A stretch of 22,445 nt of DNA from the NCBI GenBank assembly GCA_937967805.1, contig CALBTC010000062.1, forward strand, positions 1-22,445. The letters run 5' to 3'. Below, in pieces: positions 14,752 through 21,994 of this stretch. Under the pieces are notes generated by a model. It saw nothing but the letters and a program-made list of their open reading frames with translations. It was not told the origin of the DNA and did not search any database. Position 1 is the stretch's first letter; the number at the start of each line of letters is the position of its first letter. The position numbers and the translations under genes were made by a program. This stretch comes from an uncultured Anaerolineaceae bacterium (GTDB lineage: Bacteria; Chloroflexota; Anaerolineae; Promineifilales; Promineifilaceae).

Positions 14752-16770
14752 TTAAGGCGCGAAGTCCAGCGCGATGAGGCTGTCTTCAACCAAATTAAAG
14801 GTAAAGGTAACGAGACGGCCGTCTACCACCGGTGCCTCAGGCGACTGCGTATCCAATACCACTGCGCCTTCCGGCAAGGTAATGGTGATGGTTACCGCTT
14901 CCGGTTCCATGCCGGCCTGCTTGCGCAGCCAAAGCTGATAGCGTTGATGGTTGTCCTGTGGCTGCACGGCCGTTTGCGGCAAGGTATAGGCCAACTCCGT
15001 TTGCAACGTCTGGCTGCGCGGCACCATCAAAAAATTGGTAAACGTTGTGAAATCAGCAAATTCGTTGATCGCCTGCCCGCTGCGCTCCCAGGGAACACCG
15101 GTAACGGTCATCTCGCCGGGAATAATATGCTGCGTACTCCATTCAAGCTCACTTTCCGGAGGCGCGTAGACGCGCAAAAAGTTAAAGTAACATTGATCGG
15201 CGACTTCAGCATAGGTGGGGGCACTGTCATAAAAGACGGTTTGGAAACAGGGCGCTTCGTTTTCGGGACCTGCGTGACGATAGGTGATTGTTAAATGAGC
15301 CTGTGGCTCAGGCGCTGCCAGATCAATCTCGTATTTTGTAGCCCGATCCATATGGAGATTGGTTTTGTTGAAGCCCATGTTACTGTCCAGCACCAGCAAA
15401 AAGTCCTGGTTGGTTGGGTTTTCTAAACGGCCGTCCCAATCTAACTGGTTCAAAACGGCCGTGACCTCCGGGTCTGCCAGATAAAGTTGCAGGTGGCGGC
15501 TGTTGAGGGCGGCAAACATGTTGCGGGCCAAAGTCACCATATCAAGCGAGGCCGGTTCCGTTTCAATTTTTTGGCGAATGGCGGCAGAGAACGTGGACAA
15601 AAACGCTTTGCGGTTTTGGAACCACTCTGCGTTGGTTTGGCCTTCTTTAATGTTGAAAGCATCGCGAAAGCTTTGCACCGCATTGGCCCCGGTGATCACC
15701 GTATCGGAGCCGGCCACCGGAATTGGCCCGGTGGCTTCCACCAGCAGGGCGATAAACTGCTGGTCGATGGCGATGACGCCGTCGATTTTGGCGTCGGGCC
15801 GGCCTATTTGATAAAGCTCGATTGCTTTTTGGGCGGAGATGGGGAAGTCTGGCCAATAATTGGCGTCACGCAGCATATGGTAATCTAACCCCATTAGCTC
15901 ATACAGAGGCTGCGGCGGGTAATCATACGCGGTTGAGTTTACCGCCAGCGATTCCCGGTCAAAGGTAGAGGCGTCTTGAAAGTCCAAAGACAAGATGTCG
16001 CCATTGTCCACAGTAAGCAGGCCAATGCCGGAGATGAAGCCGCCCGTGGCCCGCAGTTCATCCTCGTTTTGGGCCAGTAAAAGATAGCTGCGTTGTTCAC
16101 TGTGCCCCAAAATATTGGGCAGCACCTGAACAAATACCAGGCCATCCTGGGCCAACGGCAGCCACTCATCAAAAAGCTGGAAGGCCGTCTGGATTCGTTC
16201 CGGAAATTGGGCCTCGTTGCTGATCTGGTTGCGCGCCACAACCACGCGCTGGAATGATTGCTGGGCCAGCGCCAGATTCGGGCGCGCTTCGGCGAGAACG
16301 TTGACCAGTTGGGGAAGAGGAGAACCGCTGCTGGTTTCCTCTTGCAATAAAGCCAGGGCCGGCTTGAGGCCTTCATAAGCGACCACGGCCGTTTCCGTTC
16401 CCGCATCCGCCATTTCCATCAACTGCGGCGCGGCCACGGCCAATGGGCCTACCTCTGGCAGCCAGCCCAAAAAGGGGGTAAGCGGCATGAAGACGGCCGT
16501 TTCCTGGCGCAGCGTCACTACATTTTGGCGGATGGTTTGCACCATTTCCTCAGCCTGAGCCGGATCGATGCCGGTGATGCCTTCGGCCATTAACGATTCG
16601 GCGGCCGCTTGCTGGGCCAACAGAGATTGGACGGCCCGACCAATGCGCCACCCTTTCACCCCGAGCCACACCAGCAGCAGCGCCAGCGCGATCAGCAGCA
16701 AAATGCGCACTCTGCTCTTGGTGAGCAGCGGCGTTTCAGTTGTTGGTAGTTCATTGGCCTTTGTTGTCAC
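14752..16770 (-). CDS. DUF4012 membrane-anchored extracytoplasmic protein
   Basis: Protein of 672 residues. A single N-terminal membrane helix (about 21-40, VRILLLIALALLLVWLGVKG) anchors a large outside domain. The DUF4012 core is recognised at about 227-260 (RSYLLLAQNEDELRATGGFI, then DILSLDFQDASTFD). A helical stretch (about 45-215) lies before it and a beta-rich C-terminal part (about 470-672) after it. DUF4012 proteins occur in polysaccharide and cell-surface loci, but their activity is not known to me. The start is GTG at 16770, one base after the upstream stop (a TAG), so translation is coupled; GGAG lies in the end of the previous gene. It sits between the DUF2723 protein and the GT4 transferase, suggesting a role in glycan transfer, assembly or attachment outside the membrane. 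Confidence 0.87.
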   Translation of the reverse strand: MTTKANELPTTETPLLTKSRVRILLLIALALLLVWLGVKGWRIGRAVQSLLAQQAAAESLMAEGITGIDPAQAEEMVQTIRQNVVTLRQETAVFMPLTPFLGWLPEVGPLAVAAPQLMEMADAGTETAVVAYEGLKPALALLQEETSSGSPLPQLVNVLAEARPNLALAQQSFQRVVVARNQISNEAQFPERIQTAFQLFDEWLPLAQDGLVFVQVLPNILGHSEQRSYLLLAQNEDELRATGGFISGIGLLTVDNGDILSLDFQDASTFDRESLAVNSTAYDYPPQPLYELMGLDYHMLRDANYWPDFPISAQKAIELYQIGRPDAKIDGVIAIDQQFIALLVEATGPIPVAGSDTVITGANAVQSFRDAFNIKEGQTNAEWFQNRKAFLSTFSAAIRQKIETEPASLDMVTLARNMFAALNSRHLQLYLADPEVTAVLNQLDWDGRLENPTNQDFLLVLDSNMGFNKTNLHMDRATKYEIDLAAPEPQAHLTITYRHAGPENEAPCFQTVFYDSAPTYAEVADQCYFNFLRVYAPPESELEWSTQHIIPGEMTVTGVPWERSGQAINEFADFTTFTNFLMVPRSQTLQTELAYTLPQTAVQPQDNHQRYQLWLRKQAGMEPEAVTITITLPEGAVVLDTQSPEAPVVDGRLVTFTFNLVEDSLIALDFAP

Positions 16771-16771
16771 C

Positions 16772-18169
16772 CTACGGCTCCTCGATACAACGGTTATAGG
16801 CTAATAATTTTCCATCTTCAACAAGAACAACGGTGCAAACAGGCCGCTGGCCGGCGTTAAGCATACGAAAAGCGGGTACATCATCGACGTCCAGACCTTG
16901 CAGTTCCGGGTAAAGCGTTTGGATCCTGCTTCGGTACCAATTAAACGCAAACAGCTGGTCATCAACCACGATCACATCTGTTCGCTGCCCCTCAACAAAA
17001 TGGAAATACCATAGAGCAAATATGTCCGGATCGCCAGAGGTGATGAGGATGGCGTTGGCAGGCGAACTGTTCAGGATTTGCTCGGCAAACGGCCGTATTT
17101 TGTGAAGTTCTACACGATCGATCTGGCTAAAGTTTAGCAAAATGAGGGCAAACGGCAAAACGACGCCCCAGCGCCCCAGCCATTTGAAGGCGGTTGTTAA
17201 TGACAAACTCAGCAACAGCCAGGCGGGCAAGGTGAGCACAAATGCGTCATTCGTGTCGTAAAAAAAGGCGTATGCCAGATAGGCAACGGCCGTTCCTACC
17301 AAACCCAGCCAACGCTTTTTGTTCGTTTCCTGCCAACCGCTCCAGGGCAGCAGCACCCAGCCCACAAACAGAAGCTGCTGCAATCCCATTTTTCCCCATT
17401 CAACCAGTCGGGAAGCTGTTTGATCTGTTGGCAATGCCAGTTGGTTAGGCTGGTAAATGCGGGCAGTTACCAGCCACCACCAGCCGGCTATCGTTTCCGG
17501 TTGGCCCCAAACGACCGGGCTGTCTGGCCGGGCCAACAGCGGCAGCAAAAAATAGGGGGTCAAGCCGAAGACAAGGCCTAAGCCCAGCCGCGGCCATTGG
17601 CCGGGAGGCAGCAGGAACAAAGCCAGAGGCAAGAGTAATACCGAGGTGAGATGGGTGGTAAGGCACAATCCCAGCAAGAAACCCGTCAGCAAGGACGGCC
17701 GTTTCTCCAACAAGCTCCACACAAAAAGTGCCACCAACATCAAATTCAGGGCATACACTTCGGTAATAACGGCTTGCTGCCACACCAGCGGCATGAAGGC
17801 CAGCGTAAGCCCTGGCAAGATGGTGGTGTGCCAACCTTTGAGCCCGAGCGACCGGCTGGCGGCACTCGTGACGGCCGCCGCCACGGCCCCGCAAAATGTT
17901 GAGAAAAGGGAAAAGCGATAGGCGATTGGCTCAACGGGCAGCCACGCTGCCAGCTTACCCAGAATTAAATAGGTGGGATAGCCGGGGGGATGGGGCACGC
18001 CGCCGGTGAAGACGGCCGTAATCAACTCCCCGCCATCGCCGCTGTGAAAAGCAAGCACAAGGTCGGGAGCGGCCGTAACCCCATAAACCAGCAAGGTGAC
18101 GGCAAAAACCGCCAGAGGCGGGGGGATTTTTCTAATTTGCTGTAAAAAACTAACGGGGGATGACGCCAT
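16772..18169 (-). CDS. DUF2723 (TMEM260-like) multi-pass glycosyltransferase-like protein
   Basis: Integral membrane protein of 465 residues with about 10 helices. The family signature near the N-terminus is clear: an extracytoplasmic HSGDGGELITAVFTGGVPHP followed by PGYPTYLILGKL. Asp/Glu residues in this first loop are typical of GT-C transferases that use lipid-linked sugars. The C-terminal 100 residues form a soluble domain (SGDPDIFALWYFHFVEGQR, then VIVVDDQLFAFNWY). The related eukaryotic TMEM260 is a protein O-mannosyltransferase, so protein O-glycosylation of the Thr/Pro-rich neighbours is an attractive inference. ATG at 18169 is chosen because it falls four bases after the flippase-like stop; the longer in-frame start at 18340 would overlap that gene by about 170 bases and adds a Cys/Trp-rich non-conserved tail. 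No strong ribosome site. Confidence 0.88.
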   Translation of the reverse strand: MASSPVSFLQQIRKIPPPLAVFAVTLLVYGVTAAPDLVLAFHSGDGGELITAVFTGGVPHPPGYPTYLILGKLAAWLPVEPIAYRFSLFSTFCGAVAAAVTSAASRSLGLKGWHTTILPGLTLAFMPLVWQQAVITEVYALNLMLVALFVWSLLEKRPSLLTGFLLGLCLTTHLTSVLLLPLALFLLPPGQWPRLGLGLVFGLTPYFLLPLLARPDSPVVWGQPETIAGWWWLVTARIYQPNQLALPTDQTASRLVEWGKMGLQQLLFVGWVLLPWSGWQETNKKRWLGLVGTAVAYLAYAFFYDTNDAFVLTLPAWLLLSLSLTTAFKWLGRWGVVLPFALILLNFSQIDRVELHKIRPFAEQILNSSPANAILITSGDPDIFALWYFHFVEGQRTDVIVVDDQLFAFNWYRSRIQTLYPELQGLDVDDVPAFRMLNAGQRPVCTVVLVEDGKLLAYNRCIEEP

Positions 18170-18173
18170 GTGG

Positions 18174-19208
18174 TTACGTTTTATTTTGCTGCCAGCGCCA
18201 GTTGGTGCGGCTGGCCGCCACGCCGCCCAACAAAATCTTGGGCAGCAGCACCACCAGATGATACACCACCGCGTAGCTGACGGTGATCGCCTGGTTGGTC
18301 TGGCCAAACTGGAAAAGCACCAGCACCACTGTGCCTTCAAAAATGCCCAACTGTCCCGGCGTGCTGGGGGCTGAGGTGGTCAGGCTGAGGGCGGAATCAA
18401 CAACGGCCGCTTCAGCCAGGCCCAGCGGAATATGAAACGCCTGGAACAACAAAAACGGTGTCAGCAGCCCCAGCAAAACCAGCAGCACAGACGATGCCAG
18501 CAGCCGCCCCAGCGCCGGACGTGAACGTAAAGAGGCCAATCCCTCCAGCCCGCCAATGAGCAGCCGGGTGAGGCGGTCCTCAAATCGTCGCGGCAGCAGC
18601 CGGAACAGGCGGCGCAGTTGGGCGATTACCCAATGGGTCCGGTAAGCGACGACGGTTAGGCCTACAATAATTCCCCCGGCGATGAGCAAAAAGGTCAGTC
18701 CGGTGCTCTGCATATTTTCGGGCAGGGCTAAAATGGGCAGCAGGATCAGCACCAGCAGGCCCAGCATCACCAGCTCCACGCTTTTTTCAACGACGATGGT
18801 GCTGAGGGCGCGCACCGTGCTAATGCCGGTTTGTTTGTTGATGGCGTAAGCTCGGCTAACTTCGCCCAGGCGCAAAAAAGGCAGGACGATATTGACAAAT
18901 TGGCCCAACCAGATGGCCCAAAATACGGCCGTAAACGGCACGCGCGCCTCTTCATCTGGAGCCAGCAGCACCCGCCAGCGCCACGCCTTGACACAGCCGT
19001 TCAAGACGAAAACGAGCAGTGCCAGCAGGATAAATCGGCCATCGGCGGCCAGCAGCGCCTGGCCAATGTCGGCAAAATCAATGGTGCGGGAAAGGTACCA
19101 GATACCGCCAATGAGCAAGACGGCCGTAAGCCCCACGTTGACCCAGGGCCAAACCTTGCGCCGGCGAGAAGAAGATGCGGTTGGTTCGCTTTCGGGAAGG
19201 GGAGACAC
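18174..19208 (-). CDS. flippase-like (LPG synthase TM / UPF0104) membrane protein
   Basis: Membrane protein of 344 residues with about eight helices, of the lysylphosphatidylglycerol_synthase_TM family; some relatives are called flippase-like and act in lipid-linked glycan pathways. Seen motifs include LNGCVKAWRWRVLL, the WLGQFVNIVLPFLRLGEVSRAY segment, EKSVELVMLGLL, and the late TTSAPSTPGQLGIFEGTVVL, which is characteristic. The start is GTG at 19208, seven bases after the preceding stop, with no good ribosome site. A later start would remove part of the first cytoplasmic segment but not the first helix. It may move a lipid-linked sugar or lipid across the membrane for the DUF2723 enzyme encoded next. 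This role is inferred from family and context only. Confidence 0.88.
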   Translation of the reverse strand: MSPLPESEPTASSSRRRKVWPWVNVGLTAVLLIGGIWYLSRTIDFADIGQALLAADGRFILLALLVFVLNGCVKAWRWRVLLAPDEEARVPFTAVFWAIWLGQFVNIVLPFLRLGEVSRAYAINKQTGISTVRALSTIVVEKSVELVMLGLLVLILLPILALPENMQSTGLTFLLIAGGIIVGLTVVAYRTHWVIAQLRRLFRLLPRRFEDRLTRLLIGGLEGLASLRSRPALGRLLASSVLLVLLGLLTPFLLFQAFHIPLGLAEAAVVDSALSLTTSAPSTPGQLGIFEGTVVLVLFQFGQTNQAITVSYAVVYHLVVLLPKILLGGVAASRTNWRWQQNKT

Positions 19209-19215
19209 GACAAGT

Positions 19216-19644
19216 TTAACTGCGCGGCCGGGTATACATTAACATCGCGCCATACACGGCCAATGAAAAGAGAATCAGCGTAATTAAAAAACCGGCCCAC
19301 AAAATTGCCCGGTTGCGCACCTGGTCGCTCTGGCTAATGGGCAGGCTGCTGACGGCCGTTGCGTCTCCAGCCGATTCGCCAATGACGGCTGGCGGCAAAT
19401 TGGCGTCCCCGGCAGCGGCCGTTGTTGGTGCGATGTAAGATCCCTGGGTTGGTGAATCGGCGGGCGGGGGGGGCTCATTGGGATACGCTTCCTCCGGTTG
19501 GGCCGGCGTGGCCGGCGGCGGGTACCCATTGGTTGGCGTTGTTTCCGGGTCCGTTTGGGCGTTGGTTGGCTGGGCGGTAAACAACAGCAGCGCAGCCAGC
19601 GCTAAAATTAAGAAAAACCAGGTGGTTAGCTTCACAAATTTCAT
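19216..19644 (-). CDS. Pro/Thr-rich secreted protein with C-terminal membrane helix
   Basis: Protein of 142 residues that I do not recognise by family. It has a clear signal peptide (about 1-29, cleaved after TNA), a Pro/Thr/Ala-rich low-complexity region (about 30-105) and a membrane helix (about 113-136, ILWAGFLITLILFSLAVYGA) ending in YTRPRS. This is the same layout as the SH3 protein and the partial protein at the right edge, but without a folded domain. Its ATG overlaps the stop of the upstream small membrane protein by four bases (ATGA), so they are co-translated. It is a candidate acceptor or stalk protein for the glycosylation genes that follow. Confidence 0.75.
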   Translation of the reverse strand: MKFVKLTTWFFLILALAALLLFTAQPTNAQTDPETTPTNGYPPPATPAQPEEAYPNEPPPPADSPTQGSYIAPTTAAAGDANLPPAVIGESAGDATAVSSLPISQSDQVRNRAILWAGFLITLILFSLAVYGAMLMYTRPRS

Positions 19645-19943
19645 TTTGAACGTCGCAGTGACACAATTAAGTTAAAGATTGCCCAGCCGGTGAACAGCAG
19701 CCAGACGGCCGTTTCCCACCAGCGGGTCGATGTAAAAATAAGCCCCAGCAAAACCAGCAAAAAGCCAGTCCAAAAAAGCTGGGCATAGGGTGATTCCTGG
19801 TAAATTTCAGACAGGGTTTGCGGCATCGTTCGCGACAGCCAGTAGGCATAGCTAAACGTTCCCAGGAGAACGGCCGTTCCCAAAATCCACAACCCATTTG
19901 TCCAGACAGATCGCCAATCAATCACGGCGAAAAAGTATAGCAT
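19641..19943 (-). CDS. small three-helix membrane protein, unknown function
   Basis: Protein of up to 100 residues with three predicted membrane helices (about 14-34, 55-72, 75-93) and a basic C-terminus (SLRRSK). No family recognised. It is the first gene of the surface-glycan operon and overlaps the next gene by four bases. The start is uncertain. ATG at 19943 would overlap a good -10 element, TGCTATACT. A GTG at 19925 would give MIDWRSVW and would be nearly leaderless if that promoter is used. Neither start has a ribosome site. Confidence 0.68.
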   Translation of the reverse strand: MLYFFAVIDWRSVWTNGLWILGTAVLLGTFSYAYWLSRTMPQTLSEIYQESPYAQLFWTGFLLVLLGLIFTSTRWWETAVWLLFTGWAIFNLIVSLRRSK

Positions 19944-19961
19944 ATGTTAAAATCGCCACAA
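19934..19961 (-). promoter_or_regulatory. candidate sigma-70-type promoter of the surface-glycan operon
   Basis: On the minus strand, TTGTGG (19956-19961) is followed after 16 bases by TATACT (19934-19939) with an upstream TGC, an extended -10. It lies in the only divergent gap of the window, facing away from radA. The -10 falls on the first codons of the small membrane protein if its ATG is used, so it argues for a start further downstream. Confidence 0.45.
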
Positions 19962-20036
19962 CTTGAGCACGGTGAAAACCTGATGTACTGACAACTTCTG
20001 CAATTCAGGTGAGGCAAGAAGGTAACGGATTTTTTT

Positions 20037-20060
20037 CTCTGCGCCTCCGCGCCTCTGCGT
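20037..20060. repeat. second copy of the dispersed 24-base repeat
   Basis: Matches the reverse complement of 9064-9087 at 22 of 24 positions. It lies 25 bases upstream of the radA start, within the likely 5' leader, before the AT-rich ribosome site. Same position relative to the gene as the other copy. Confidence 0.7.
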
Positions 20061-20085
20061 TAAATCAATTTTTTAAGGAATCAGC

Positions 20086-21468
20086 ATGGCCAAAACCCGA
20101 TCCCGATTTGTTTGCCAAAACTGTGGCCGCGTGACGGCCGCTTACGTGGGACGCTGCCCCAAATGTGGCGAATTTGACACGATGGAAGAAGAGGTGCTGG
20201 TGGCCGAAGCGCCGCCCAGCCAGCGCAACCGCCGCGCCGCCGGGCAAAGCGACAGCCGGCCCCAGCGCCTGGCCGACGTTACCGCTGACGGTTTTGAACG
20301 GCTGCCCCTGCCGCTGCCCGAATTTGGCCGCGTGCTGGGCGGCGGCATCGTGCCCGGTTCGCTGGTGCTCGTTGGGGGGGACCCCGGCATTGGCAAATCG
20401 ACCCTGCTGCTGCACGTGTCGGCCCTGACGGCCAATGCCCACGGCACCACGCTGTACGTCTCCGGCGAGGAAAGCAGCCGCCAGATCAAAATGCGCGCCG
20501 ACCGGCTGGGCATCACCGCCGACAACTTGTACCTGGTAACGGAGACAAAGCTGCAAGCGATTTTGAACCACGTCGAAGAGCTGAAGCCCACGCTGGTGAT
20601 TGTAGACAGTATTCAAACCACCTTTGCCGAAGATTTAACCTCGGCGGCGGGCAGCGTGAGCCAGGTGCGGGAATGCGCCAGCCGCTTTCAGGAGCTGGCC
20701 AAGACGACGGGCATCGCCATTATTCTGGTGGGGCACGTGACCAAAGAAGGGACGATTGCCGGGCCGCGGGTGCTGGAACATATCGTGGACACGGTTTTGT
20801 ACCTGGAAGGGGACCCGTTCCACCGCTACCGGCTGCTGCGCAGCGTGAAGAACCGCTTTGGTGCCACCAGCGAAGTGGGCGTGTTTGAGATGATCGACAA
20901 AGGGATGGTTGAGGTGCCTAATCCGTCTGAGGCGTTTTTGGCGGAGCGGCAGATCAATGCTCCCGGCTCCACCATCGCCGTGACGATGGAGGGAACACGG
21001 CCGCTGCTGGTGGAGGTGCAGGCGCTGGCCAGCTCCACCACGTTTTCTAATCCGCGGCGCACGGCCAACGGGGTGGATTACAACCGGCTGTTGTTGATTA
21101 CGGCCGTTCTCACCCGCAGAGTACGCATAAAGCTGCATGACAAAGATGTGTTTGTCAACGTCATTGGCGGTTTGCAAATTGATGAGCCGGCGGCTGATTT
21201 AGCCATTGCCGTGGCCATTGCCAGCAGCGTGAAGGACCACTCGGTTCATGCCGACATGGCATTTGTGGGCGAAGTGGGGCTCAGCGGCGAGCTGCGGGCG
21301 GTGAGCCAGTTGGAATCCCGCCTGAAAGAGGCAAAGAAGCTGGGGTTTAAGCGTTGTGTCATCCCCAAAACCGCCCAGCGCCGCTTGACCGAGCCACCGG
21401 AGGGACTGGGGTTGGTCGGCTGCCGCAACCTGGCTGAGGCGATTGATGTGGCACTTATAAAGACCTGA
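20086..21468 (+). CDS. radA: DNA repair protein RadA (Sms)
   Basis: RecA-related ATPase of homologous recombination that helps process branched intermediates and extend D-loops. It is 460 residues, normal length. An N-terminal zinc finger has Cys10, Cys13, Cys24 and Cys27 (CQNC and CPKC). The ATPase core has Walker A GGDPGIGKST (about 97-106), Walker B VIVDS (about 171-175) and the RadA-specific KNRFG (255-259). A C-terminal Lon-like domain follows (DKDVFVNVIGGL, then FVGEVGLSGELRAV). All catalytic elements are intact. The ATG at 20086 has AAGGAA six bases upstream. It is the only plus-strand gene: divergent from the surface-glycan operon, convergent with the copper chaperone. It is likely a single-gene transcription unit. 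Confidence 0.97.
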   Translation: MAKTRSRFVCQNCGRVTAAYVGRCPKCGEFDTMEEEVLVAEAPPSQRNRRAAGQSDSRPQRLADVTADGFERLPLPLPEFGRVLGGGIVPGSLVLVGGDPGIGKSTLLLHVSALTANAHGTTLYVSGEESSRQIKMRADRLGITADNLYLVTETKLQAILNHVEELKPTLVIVDSIQTTFAEDLTSAAGSVSQVRECASRFQELAKTTGIAIILVGHVTKEGTIAGPRVLEHIVDTVLYLEGDPFHRYRLLRSVKNRFGATSEVGVFEMIDKGMVEVPNPSEAFLAERQINAPGSTIAVTMEGTRPLLVEVQALASSTTFSNPRRTANGVDYNRLLLITAVLTRRVRIKLHDKDVFVNVIGGLQIDEPAADLAIAVAIASSVKDHSVHADMAFVGEVGLSGELRAVSQLESRLKEAKKLGFKRCVIPKTAQRRLTEPPEGLGLVGCRNLAEAIDVALIKT

Positions 21469-21524
21469 CAGGTGGCCGTTCAACGCCTGGGTCACTAAAA
21501 CTTTCGCCAGCCACCTGACAGGTC
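21462..21524. terminator. inverted repeat between convergent genes, possible bidirectional terminator
   Basis: GACCTGACAGGTGGC (21462-21476) and GCCACCTGACAGGTC (21510-21524) pair at 14 of 15 positions around a 33-base loop. The left arm overlaps the radA stop and the right arm lies seven bases beyond the stop of the minus-strand gene. Each arm also holds its own short palindrome, ACCTGACAGGT. There is no T-run, so a factor-independent terminator is not certain; a dispersed repeat is the alternative. Confidence 0.5.
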
Positions 21525-21531
21525 TGCTCTG

Positions 21532-21972
21532 CTAGTTGTCGCGGATTACGGCCGTAACGTTCATCTTCCCCGTATTTTCAAACGTTAACGTTAACGGAAC
21601 TTCCGCACCGGCGGCAAAACCGATCTGCTTGCCCATGCACATGACATGCGGCCCGCCCGGTTTTAGCTCCGCGCTGCCGCCGGCCGGAAGGGGAATCGCG
21701 CCGCCTTCCACTGGGCGCATCCCCATGACCCCTTCGCCCTTGTCGTACATTTCATGCAGTTCAACCATGGCGCAGGCGTCTGAGGCCACAGAAATGAGGG
21801 CGTCGTCGCTGCTGCTGTTGTTGCTGAGCGTCATGTAAAATGCGCCGTTTTCGGCCACGGAGGGTGAAGTGCGTCCCCAGGGATCAGTCACTGTGATTGG
21901 TTCATCGCTGCCGGTGGTGCAGGCAACGGCCGTTAGTAAAAACAGGGCCAAAAAGAGAAATGCTTTGTTCAT
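21532..21972 (-). CDS. PCu(A)C-family copper chaperone lipoprotein
   Basis: Extracytoplasmic Cu(I)-binding protein of 146 residues (DUF461/PF04314), which in other bacteria delivers copper to the CuA site of cytochrome c oxidase. A lipoprotein-type signal (FLFLALFLLTAVAC, Cys18) is followed by the fold start ITVTDPWGRTSPSVAENGAF. Copper ligands are visible: His73 with Met75 (ELHEMY), Met83/Met85 and His109-x-Met111 (PHVMCM), close to the H(M)X10MX21HXM pattern. The ATG at 21972 has GGAG eight bases upstream. It follows the partial Pro/Thr-rich membrane protein by 22 bases and is probably in one operon with it. The presence of this protein suggests an aerobic or microaerobic copper oxidase in this organism. 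Confidence 0.9.
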   Translation of the reverse strand: MNKAFLFLALFLLTAVACTTGSDEPITVTDPWGRTSPSVAENGAFYMTLSNNSSSDDALISVASDACAMVELHEMYDKGEGVMGMRPVEGGAIPLPAGGSAELKPGGPHVMCMGKQIGFAAGAEVPLTLTFENTGKMNVTAVIRDN

Positions 21973-21994
21973 TCGTTTGTCTCCTGCCTCGTGA

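Noticed and set aside
16772..18340. Longer start at 18340 for the DUF2723 protein
   Set aside because: It overlaps the flippase-like gene by about 170 bases and adds a Cys/Trp-rich tail; the ATG at 18169 sits just after that gene's stop.
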